Of a stretch of 64,000 bases of DNA, positions 34,901 through 46,900 are shown one piece after another. A model generated the notes under the pieces. It was given only the letters and a program-made list of their open reading frames with translations, was not told the origin of the DNA and did no database searches. Position numbers and translations under genes: made by a program. Origin of the DNA: Tholera decimalis (lineage: Eukaryota; Arthropoda; Insecta; Lepidoptera; Noctuidae); contig OW964565.2 in the NCBI GenBank assembly GCA_943138885.2, forward strand, positions 36,723,195 through 36,787,194. Reading direction: 5' to 3'. Positions within the stretch are counted from its first letter, which is position 1. The number at the start of each line of letters is the position of its first letter.

Positions 34901-37900
34901 AACCTTTTACAAAATATTCCTTTTCCCAATGCTGGGCCGTTAATTGTTGAGGAGTTCTCCTGGTACTTCACCATCAGCTCTACATCACCATATGCATTGT
35001 GACGAACATAAAGTGCTTAACATCCATATTCAAGTAATCGAATCGCAATCCACGAAATACTTATTATTGAGTACGTTCGGCGGCCATCTGTGGTCTTCAT
35101 CATCAGTTCCACTTCCTCAAATGGTACTTTTTGAGATCAACTGCACAAGTTACTATAATAAATACCCAAAACGTCATAGGTGTGCCTATAATATTTGAAG
35201 AGTTCCCTCGATTTCTCCAGGATCCCATCATCAGATCCTGACTTTTATGAAAATGGGACCAATTTCAAAGTATACCCTTTCAATCAAAAAAAGAATTTTC
35301 CAAATCGGTTCAGCCGTCTTCGAGTAATCGATGATCATACATAAAAAAAATATATATATACGCGTCGAATTGATAACCTCCTCTTTTTGTCGTCGGTTGA
35401 AAAATGAAGCTGTTGCCCGCAATTTTCTGGGGAAATTTCGCAATTCTTGTAAGGATAAAATGAAGCATGTGTTAAGACCAGGCAGTCTAAAATAATTTTC
35501 ACGCAAGCTCCGCCCCCATGCACCCCGGTTAGGCAGTTGTATGCTAAACGCTAACGCAGCAGTATTAAAGTTGAATATCGCGTGCACTCTTTCACCATAT
35601 TCGGGTTCGAAACTGCCGTTGTGTGCTAAACGCTATCGCAGTAGTAATAAAGTTGAATATCGCGTGCGCTCTTTCACCATGTTCGGGTTCGAAACTAAAT
35701 ATCGTAAGTCTCAATTCTTATTTCGTTTATAACTAAAGTAATAATTGATCTAGAGAAAAAAAATCCCATATTTGGATAATAAAGTATATTTTCTTACTGT
35801 CAATACAAATTTTAGACATAAAAGCCGAGTAATCTTGATTAAATTTTGAATAATCTTTAAAAACGACATGATTTTTTATTAAAAAATGAATCGAGCGAAA
35901 ATGTTCCAATTACGTAACTGGTTTAGACATGTAAAGAAAAAGATCCAATAAATCATATACTAAAGTACCATTTTGATTGCATGCGTGATTGTTTCAGAAT
36001 ATTAATTCACAGTTACATACAATTTAGGGAGCCTCCTCTTAATACAGCCTATTATCTATGTCTGATATAAAACACACAAACGTTCACATCTATAATATTA
36101 AAAACGCGCGATCAATTTTCATTATTATTTATATGCCTCGTAAATCGTATTAAGCCGTTGGTCCTGACTCTGTACATGTTAGAAAATCGTTATCCAGAAA
36201 ATTTTACACGATTCTTTGCAAAGGTATAGTGTTATTAGTAACTGTGTTGAGAAGTCCGATAGGTAGTCATTTCATGTAATAATAACAATTGAAAAAGTAA
36301 AACTTTATAGGACAACGAATATAAGGTTAGGATCAAATTATCCAAACGGGCCTCTGGGTCTTGCAAGTAGTCACCGGCGAAACGTTGCTTGCCTGTCTAT
36401 CTTCTACAGATTATTCTTAGTGTGCGCAGGAGCTCCACGACCTAATCCCTTCATCCCCCTTTTACTACCGGTCTACCAGACGTACCGCAGGATACCATCC
36501 GCACTTGGTCGATATACCGCCTTGTCGTACTAAGCGCTTTTCCTCAACATTTATTTTGCGCACAGCCAAGGTGTGGAACTCTCTGCCGGCTTCCGTATTC
36601 CCTGCCACATATGACCCGTCAGCCTTTAAAGCAAGAGTGAATAGGCATTTTCTGGGCTCGCTCGTTCGATCGTAGACCTCATCTTACACTTACGGGCTCA
36701 TTCGTAATAAAAAAAGTAGAACCGTCTGAATTGGAAGGCTACATTAGTGATAGGGCAAAATTGATATTTCGAAGTCGACGAGGCTACGTGTTTCGCGAGC
36801 GCCTCAAAGAGCGTCTCACGACGGGGCTCGATAGGACCATTGCCTGCCGGGGTTGTGGGAAAGTTCTAACGAGATACCGCGGCCCCGGATCGCAAGAGCA
36901 GCTGAAGGAACAGGATTTTTAGTCAGTAGAAGTCTAACACTCCTTTCCGCTCCACCATTATACATTTCAGAAGAAAACACAACGACGAACTATTTGGATA
37001 AGTATATTAACTAATTAGCACATGCACATCATCCACTTTATGCGGGAAAATAAGTCAGGTAACTTTCGACTTTATTCAAAGCGTAGTGAAGTTAAATTTT
37101 GTTTGCATGTGACGTTTTTTTTTTGTTGATAATAGGCTCTCGTTTGACCACCATCTCACCTGGGCCTCAAGTCTGCTATTACAATAGTGTCAAAATAGTC
37201 TATCATTGATTTCAAAATTGTTCATTTTGACAAGTTTGGTAATCTACTAATATAATGGCTTTCCAATGGTCAACCACTGACACTTCATTGAACGAAATAA
37301 TATGTAAAAATTAAATAGAAATAAAATTTGGCATGAATAAATGTTCAAATTTAGGGGTAGTTTTTCGAAAATCATTACTACTAACCGGTTTTATAACAAT
37401 GGCAATACGGCAATGTCATTCTAATACGAGACTATTGACCAACCATTATGAATTTAGTAGATTACGAACTATTAGCAAAATGACAATGGGATCGTGATGG
37501 AATGACAAATTTATAAAAATAGCAGACTTGGGGCCCTGATGGTAAGTGATGATGTGGTCGAAGATGGATCACGCTTGTCTAAAAGTAACCTATTCACTCT
37601 TGACTTAAAGACCCCTAGGTTATAGCTATCGGGAAACACAGACTCCGGCAGGGAATTCCACTCCTTAGCCGTACGCACAATGAAAGTATTCCCAAAACGT
37701 TTAGTGCGTATGGGTGGGATGTCCGCCATGCAACGATGGCGCATCGCCGTTTGTCTTGTAGTCCGATGATGGAACGGGCTTGGTGGAATTAGATTGTGTA
37801 ATTCCATCGCACACTCCCCGAAATGTAAGCCATAAATAAACTCTTCCTCATTCCTTGTACAACATCCAATTTGATGCTTTTACAAGAAAAAAAGTCGGAT

Positions 37901-40900
37901 CATTTTCGACTCTCGTAGACAATCCACAACTCAGGGACCCTTTACCCTTTTACTCATAATTAATCTGCTTTGAAAAACATTACAATCATAATGCATTCAC
38001 ATCAACATTGACGATATTTAAATTTTCCTGTAAATCTCTAAAAGTTTGGAGATCTACAGGAAAATTTAAATTTTGTCTTTAGAGCGAGAAGAAGTAAGTA
38101 CTTCTTCTCGCTCTAAAGACAGACTTCTACCGACTAAAAACCCAAGTGTTACTTCAATTACGCTTACGTTCTGGGGTCGCGAAATCACGCAAATCCCGCA
38201 ACCCCGGCAAACTTATTACCCGGAGTCAACAATTAACTAAGTTACTATACAACGTGTAACGGAAACCCCATATCTATCCAAAAGGGCTGAAGACAACATC
38301 TGGTATGGAGTCTCTATGCAAAGTTTCAGCTCAAAATAAGTGACTCACAGAATTGACCCCAAATTATCGATTTCATGTTTCTTGAATACCAATAATAACA
38401 AACGTGTCACATCACTATGAGGGTCACCACTTTCCACGTCACTTGCCAATAAAACGATAATTCTCTTCGTTTTTCTTAATTTTAAAAATTCGGTCTCTGG
38501 TACCAATGTATTGAAATTTTTTGTATGCTCCACACATGTAGACATAGGATTACAAAACCCTTGACATATCGTTTGTTATTACCCAAAGAAGCCGTGCACT
38601 CGGTATGTATATTCCCTTTAAATTACACGTTGTATTTTATCTAGTGCTTTCCTTCCTACCTAAATATTTAATTGAATTATTTTCCTTGCTGTTTCGGTTA
38701 ATGTTATTTAGAAATGTCAAAATCATGTCCGATGTTTGTGTTGTATAATTAAATAATACTTATAGTACTTATGTAAGACGAAGGAGACTAGCCTCCACGA
38801 CTCAGGGGATCCTAGTATGGAGGCTAGTGATACAACCCTGTACTGTAATGCTCTTAAAACAACAATTTTATTCTTTATTTAAATAATATCTTAACTCCGG
38901 TACATGATGAGAGGAAACCGTAGATAAAAGAAAAATTTTCAGGAGTTGGGGCCCCTAACCGATTGGGTGCCCCTAACCGATTGGGGGGCCCTAACCGATT
39001 GGGGACCCTAAGCAGTGACCTTCACTGCATTAAGGATAGTTAGGCAATAGCTACCTACCAATAAACTCTTCTTCAGTCCTCTTAGGTATCCTGCTACCGA
39101 TCTCTTCCTTTACATCGTCGACAAGCCTGTATATGATGTTGTGTAGCTTGACTGGAATATTCTTTTTCTTGGCGTCAGCTGCAATGGCCGGCGGACATTC
39201 CACGTTGAACGCGTAGATCACTGCTTTGAACATTTGTGCGGTCTGAAAATTAAGAAAAAGGCGATAAAAATTTAACTTTTTTGTTTTAAAAAGAACTAGC
39301 AATGTATAAAAAAAAATGTTTTTATAAATTCACATAACTAGCAATCTTGTTAACCCCTGCATCTAAGCTATATGTATGCTTGTGTCTGGAGTGGGTTAAC
39401 GGCAATAATGTAATGAATGAGGTTCGAACCCCTTCACCCAGCTGCACACATGGCTTAAAGAACACACACATGACCAAGCCCAAAAATGGTGGTCCTCGGC
39501 ACCAGGCTGCAGGCAGTCCAAGGAGGCGATGCCAAACCTGAACAAAAAACTAACCAGGCGCCTCCTACACCTGGACAGAAGAAGCCTGCGAATGGTGGCG
39601 GGGACCATCACCGGGCACTGCTCACAGAACAAACACACAATAGGTGTAACGGACAGTCCCCTGTGCAGGGCATGCATGGGGACGGAGGAAACGGTGGCAC
39701 ACGTGCTCCTAGAGTGCATGGAAATCACCGACATACGGAAACGTACCCTCGGGCCATTAAATTCCCTTACAGATACCCTGAATAGACCGAAAGACCTGAT
39801 CTGCTTCTGGAGGGAGGTTGGCTGGATGGAGTGACGGCCGACACGGCTCACGCACAATGGTCTCGTGCAGAGACTAAGTGCGGAAACCACACTACAGAAG
39901 AAGAAGAAGAAGAGGTTTGAACCCGCGACCTCTCGATCACAAGTCCGACACCTTAGCCTTGGCTATTGTTACTAAATGCTACAATGGTACTACTATTATA
40001 GCATTTCTCGTCTTTAGCAATATTACGACATTAGGTGGGACGGCATAGTCTCTGTGTACCATAAATGCAGTTGCATGCGAACTGAAATGAAAACCTTGTA
40101 TATTTTAATACTTCTAGAAAGTATTGCTTTTATTTTGCAATTTTGGTTTTATTTAGCAATAATTTTATAATGAAATAGACAAGGTTTTATTTTCAGTTCG
40201 CGTACAACCGCGTCACGTTACACACAAATTATGACACCCTAACTCGCGAGATATACGACCATTATTCACAACTAGCAGTGCACTTAGCTCCCTTCCTCTT
40301 TCCATTCGAATGACATTAGGTTTGACTATAGATACCAATATAAACTGGAAAGCCCATATAGACACATTGGCAAACAAACTAGCCAGCTTTATATACGGGT
40401 TGCAGGAGCTTAAAAGAGCTACCGATTTTAAAACTGCTCATATTATGCTTACGTATACTCCTGGCTTAATTATGGTATCGTGGTGTGGGGAAATAGTGTA
40501 GACAAAGATAGAATATTTATTCTACAAAAGAAATGTATCCGAATTCTTGCCAATATAGATAATACAGAAAGCTGCAGGCCATTTTTTGTAAAATATAAAG
40601 TTCTTACTCTAACTGGTATCTACATATTAGAAGTAAGCAAGTTCGTAAGAAAACACCAGTCGCTATTCCCGCTCACTAAGGACCTTCGCCCACAACATCG
40701 CAGTGCTAGACGCCAAAACAAAAAGGAATTAGCCTTACCAAGCTCTAAATTAACTATGTTCCATTTAGGACCTTTAGCCATGTGCGTTAAAATATATAAT
40801 AGGCTTCCAAACTCAATTAAGGACATAGAGTACGAAAATAAATTCAAAAACAGTCTCCAAAAATACCTTACATTAAAATCATATTACACTCTAAAGGAAT

Positions 40901-43900
40901 TCTTTGACGATAAGTAAACTTTGATATTGAAATTCATACATGTACACAATGCATACACAGCACATACAATTTTGACATACTATTATTGACTTTTTTATCT
41001 AAGCTCTAATTTATTATATTTAAATTTATGAATGGAAATTTGACCAATTGTGACTGTGACATTTATTTCATATTTATTTAATGTTAAATTTAGTATCCTT
41101 GTTTAAGTGTTGTTTTTGTTATTATTATTAGTGACTCTGTAATATGTGACATTTATTTAATTTTAAATTTAGTATTTTATTTCAAGTGGTTTGTTTTAGT
41201 ATTAACACTGTGATTTTGACATTTACTTCATGTTAAATTTAGTATCAATTTTTGAGTTGTTTGTTCATTATGGACACTAGTACTTTAAATTATTTATATT
41301 GTTGTGCCCTAGCAGGGTTCATGTATGAAACCTATATAACCTATTTGTAACAACTTGTAAACTACATGAATGCAATAAATGATGATTATGATTATGATTA
41401 TGATTATGATCATGTAGCCTACCTTCGAGCCACCAAGCTTCAAGTTCCTTTCATACCAAATTTCATCCAAGTCCACCTAGTACTTTTGAAGATTAGTACG
41501 GTTTCTTTTTTGTGTTTCGTACTGTTCATTTATTTGTATTTTTGTATGTGTGTGCCTGATGTACTGATGCTAAATAAATGTTTCTTGCTTTCTTTTAAAC
41601 TTTTCCGCTTTGTCATATTAAAGTATAGATTTGCCTCACCTCCAAGTCATTAGGGGTGACGGGCCCCACTCCGAAGTTGACCAGATCTAGCCTCACCGTG
41701 TCGTGCTCGTCATACGTCTCCAGGATGTCCAGGATAGCTTCCACCGAGCCATCCACGTCGCCTGATGAAGAAACATAAATAAAAACAACTCTTGTAACAT
41801 TATAATAAGGTTCAATTTTCATCGTCAGTTTCAACATTCGCCATATGACTGGCGAATGATGATGTTGATGATTAGACATAAACTACAAGTTTCAATATTA
41901 AATTGTAGGGAATCATTTTTAAAATTTTGTGGTCTGAAAAGTTGGCGCCCAACAACACAAATTACATTGTTGATTTCATTGTTTACCAGTTAAAATTTCA
42001 TACAAATGAACTCAGTGCGATAGAAAGATTCTATCTAATAGTAAAACTAGCGATCGCCCGTGTCTTCGCTCCCGTGGACTTATCACGATAAACACATAAC
42101 CCAACTTCTTTTGCCGTCTGGTATATACCCTAGTTTATTCTATAGTGTCAAGCTATTTCCATACCAAATTTTATCCAAATTCACCTAGTAGGTACTTTCG
42201 AAGATTGCATGGTTTAAACAAACAAACATTTCCGCTTTATATTAGTTTGATGTGATTTTCACATTTTTTATTAAACACAGTTTTTATCGGTATGATACAA
42301 AGAACAATATTAACAGTCTATACAATGTGTAACGGACACCCCATATCTATCCGAAAGGGCTTCAGATTCAGATTTATTTATTTGCGTAAACATGTGTATA
42401 CATACAAGAATACAAAATCGTGCATGCAAGATATCATAGTAAAAATAAAGTCCAATCATGTTTGCCACATAATATGGCGTGCAAATATATTAATAATGAA
42501 TTTAAGTAACGAATTAATTATAATATTATGAGGTGACAATAGTAGGTATACAGAGCAATATAATTTTGATGTCAAAAATAATATAAAAAATCAAGTCACT
42601 CAATTTGTCAACTCTATAAATTAAAATGTAACGAACAAAAAAAAATGTCGAAATTAATTTCAGATACAAATATAAAATTACAATATACAATGTCAAATCC
42701 AGGAATAATATCATTCAAATGTATGTATTCAAGTGTATGTAACAGTAATAATCTATGTATGTCAAGTCGTTGTAACAATAAGTATTTATGAAATAATGAA
42801 ACCAAAATTGTTGTTAAAATGTCAAAAATAAATTAAATAGCAATAAAGTGCTTAGTGTAAACGTACGTGACCTAATATCCATTATAAGGAAGAATTATAG
42901 AATTGTCATCGAGATATTCGTTTAGTGAGTAGTAATATTTATTTATTAAGATATTAAATAGTACACTTTTGAATTTGTCCAGGTTTAACGATTTTAATGA
43001 CTCCGGCAGCTTGTTAAAAATTCTCGTGGCCATACAGAAAGTACTTTTATTCATTAATGCTGTTTTGCCGTGTGATATTTCGAGCTCTAACTTGTTTTTA
43101 TCACGTAATTTTCTGTAGTAGCTCTTGTAGGCTACTTTATATTGCGCGATGTGTGTTCTGACAAAAATATTCGTTTCGTAGATGTATAATGATGGCAGGG
43201 TAAGAATATTAAATCGTTTAAAATATGGTTTGCAACTGTCAGTATACTTAAGGCCACATATAGCTCTGACGCATCTTTTTTGAGCTCTAAAAACAAGTTC
43301 TCTATTGACTGAGTTACCCCAGAATATTATACCATACCTTAGTGTTGCTCCAACATAACCATGGTAAGCCGTTAGTACCGATTCCTGGTTGAGAACTTTC
43401 GATAACTTATACAGGGCGTAAGAGAATTTATTCATTTTTTTACAAATTTCGTCAGTTTGGGATTTCCAGGTCAAATTATTATCTATTATTATACCAAGGA
43501 ATTTTGTGACAGCGGCTGATTCTATTTTAGTCCCTAAATAGTTAATGTCAAGAGATTTAGCGGGAATTCTCTGGTAAAAATGCATAATTTTCGTTTTCTC
43601 TAAAAATTTAGACTTTTTAGATTTTTTAAATTTTTTAGATTTAGATTTTTTTACTTGTCAAACCATGAAATAATTTTATTTAAAGTCATATTAATTTCAT
43701 TTTCATAATTATTGAGGTCGTCACATTTAACTACTACTGTACTATCATCTGCGAAAAGCACCATGGGGTGGTTTATATGCCCAGGAAGATCATTAATGTA
43801 GAGCAAAAAGAAGGGTGGTCCTAGAACGGTGCCCTGGGGTACACCGTATTTTATTGTCCTACTTCTGGACCAATATTTCATCTCTACACCGGAGTGAGAA

Positions 43901-46900
43901 CATATTTGTGTGATTTCTACAAATTGTTTTCTATTTAGCAAATATGATTCAAACAGTTTAAGTGTATTTCCCCTGATACCATATTTTTCAAGTTTATTTA
44001 ACATTAATGAATGATCAACATAATCAAAAGCCTTGGTTAGATCCATATAAATAGCACAAACAGGATTTCTTTTGTCTACGTTTGATATAATAGGGAGAAG
44101 GAGATCATAAATAGCCATATTAATGGTCTTCTGTTTACGGAATCCCTTTTGTTCTTTGACTAATAGATTAGACTTCTCAAGATAGGTATAAAAGGATTTA
44201 TAAATAACTTTCTCAAATATTTTCGAGAAAACAGGTATCAAGGCAATAGGTCTGTAGTTTGCCATACATTTCCTATCCTGTTTTTGTGTAGTGGTACAAT
44301 TATGGAAGCAATTTTTCAGGAAAGACACCGTTAAGAATACTTAGGTTATGGTTAATGATATGACTAAGATGTGGGGCTATGTATTGAGCCACTTCCTTTA
44401 CAACCTTAGTGCAAATTCCGTCGTATCCAACACTATTTGTATTTTTCAGTGACTTTATATGGTTAATTATATCTTGTGCTATAGTTGGCTCCATATATAA
44501 AGAATTGGAGGAGTTTAAATATGTCGGGCATTTTGGTACTTCCTTGTTGCTTGGTTTGACAACTTGATCAACATAAAAATTGTTAAAATTCTCGGCTATT
44601 TCTGACGGTTTTGTAATTTGCTTTGTATCTGTTTGTATTTCCGTTATAGGTTCTTTAGGAAAGCAGGTTTTAGAGTTGTTAATTATTGTCCATGCTGCTT
44701 TTGATTTATTTTGAGAAGTTTGAATATAATAGTTATTTTGTGATTTTTGTGTCAATAATACAATTTTTTTAAATCTAGCGGCGTATGTTTTGAACGCGTT
44801 TTTGGCTTGAGACAACATCTGGTATGGAGTCTCTATGCACAGTTTCAGCTCAAAATAACTGACTCAAAGAATTGATACCAAATTATCGGTTTCATATATT
44901 TCTTGAATACCAATCATAACAAACGTGTCACAGCACTACGAGGGTCAATAACTTTCCACGTCACTTGCCAATAACACGAAAATTTTCTTCGTTCTTCTTA
45001 ATTTAAAAAATTCGGTCTCTGGTATCAATGTATTGAAATTTGTAATAAGTTCCACACATGTACACATAGGATTACAAAACCCTTGTCATATCGTTTGTTA
45101 TCATCCAAAGAAGCCGTGCACTTGGTATGTATATACCCTTTAAATTACACGTTGTATACACTATTATTAAAAATTATTAATTGCATCACAGAACATTTTC
45201 TGTAATTCAGTATTTTCTTCTCAATGAACTTCTTGTGATATTGTAAATATTATGAATTATCTTTGTTATTTATAATTATCTGTGGTCGCAATTTCGTTCA
45301 CATTGGTGTTCTTATTGTCTTTTACTTGAGTACCACGGAATTTCCGGGATGTGAACATCCCAATTTCAGATTAACTCATTGAATTGACTATAAGCACTTG
45401 AAATACACAGTAATTTTGAAATTACACGCAGACAGTTCAATTTTATTTATATGTATGTATAGATACTATTTCTGACATCGCACTCTCAGTGAGACAAGGG
45501 CACAAGTGCATGTTTTACATTTATTTAGCTAGAAGCATTTTAAGATTTTGTTGTGTAATACCAACTTGCTGCACTGGACTCGATCCAACGCAAGCTAAAA
45601 AAAAATTTAGTCGTTCGCAAATTTGCGTGGTTATTTCCTCAAAAGAATACCACAGACATGAACCTACATGCTTCTCATATACAAATACAAATTGTCTGGA
45701 CTTTAAAAGAGACTTTGACCTCTGAGTTTGTTTCGGTGTTTCTTCTCAGAGTAGTCAGTTAGGAAATACCGGCCTCATCTAGCTAAACTAAACACGCAAA
45801 AAAACATGACGTGTAAAAGTGTTATTTATAACCAATTTACAGAATAAATATTTCATTTCATTTCATTTCAAAAGGCTCATAGGCGACGAGGCGCTAGGGG
45901 ACAAGCTTCATAGCCTGGCTCATTGCTTGCCTGTCGGTTTTCTATAGATTGTACTTCGGGGAGTGTGCGCAGGAGCTCCATGACCTGATTCCTCCATCTC
46001 CCTTTCACTACCGGACTACCAGACGCACGGCTGGGTACCATCCACACTTGGTTAATATACCGTCTTGTTGTACCAAGCGCTTCTCCTCCACATTTATTGT
46101 GCGCACTTCCAAGCTGTGGAATTCTCTGCCGGCTTCTGTGTTCCCTGCCACTTATGACCTTTCAGCCTTTAAAGCACGAGTAAATAGGCATCTTCTGGGC
46201 TCGCTCGTCCCATCTTAGACCTCATCTATCGCTTACCGTCAGGCGAGATCGAGGTCAAGAGTGGGAAAATCAGTAATAAAAAATTGTTCAAGTGCGAGTC
46301 AGACTCGCCCATGAAGGGTTCCGTAGTAACTATAATAATATAATATAATATGTATATTTATTTGACAAAAAAACCTTACAAATGTCTTAAAACTAGCTTA
46401 TTTACATTTTTTACAACTACACCAAATAACTTTGTTTTTCATAGTGTTTGTATGAATTACAAAGTTATATTTGCGGTTTTAGAAAATATGCTGTATCTCA
46501 AAAACTTCTGACCCGATCTAGTTCAAACCAATTTTGGTTGAAAGTTTCCATTAAAATTTACAGCATATATACAGCGTGGATACGACGATATGACTTTAAT
46601 TGAAAACACTGGCATTGCTGGTACCTAGAAACATTTATAAACTATCAAATATATCCTAACACCGAAATTAAAAAAAAATTGGCCAAGTGCGAGTCGGACT
46701 CGCCCATGAAGGGTTCCGTAATCTGTAGTAACTATAATAAATATAATATATTAATAAGAAAAAAAAAACAAAAAACCTTCTTAAAACTAGATTATTTACA
46801 ATTTTTACAACTACGCTAAATAAATTTGTTTTTCATAGTATTTGTATGAATTACAAAGTTATATTTGCGGTTTTAGAAAATATACTGTATCTCAAAAACT

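Noticed and set aside
38945..39012. Possible CRISPR-like direct repeat array
   Set aside because: Units are contiguous without unique spacers and the genome is eukaryotic; it is a minisatellite.
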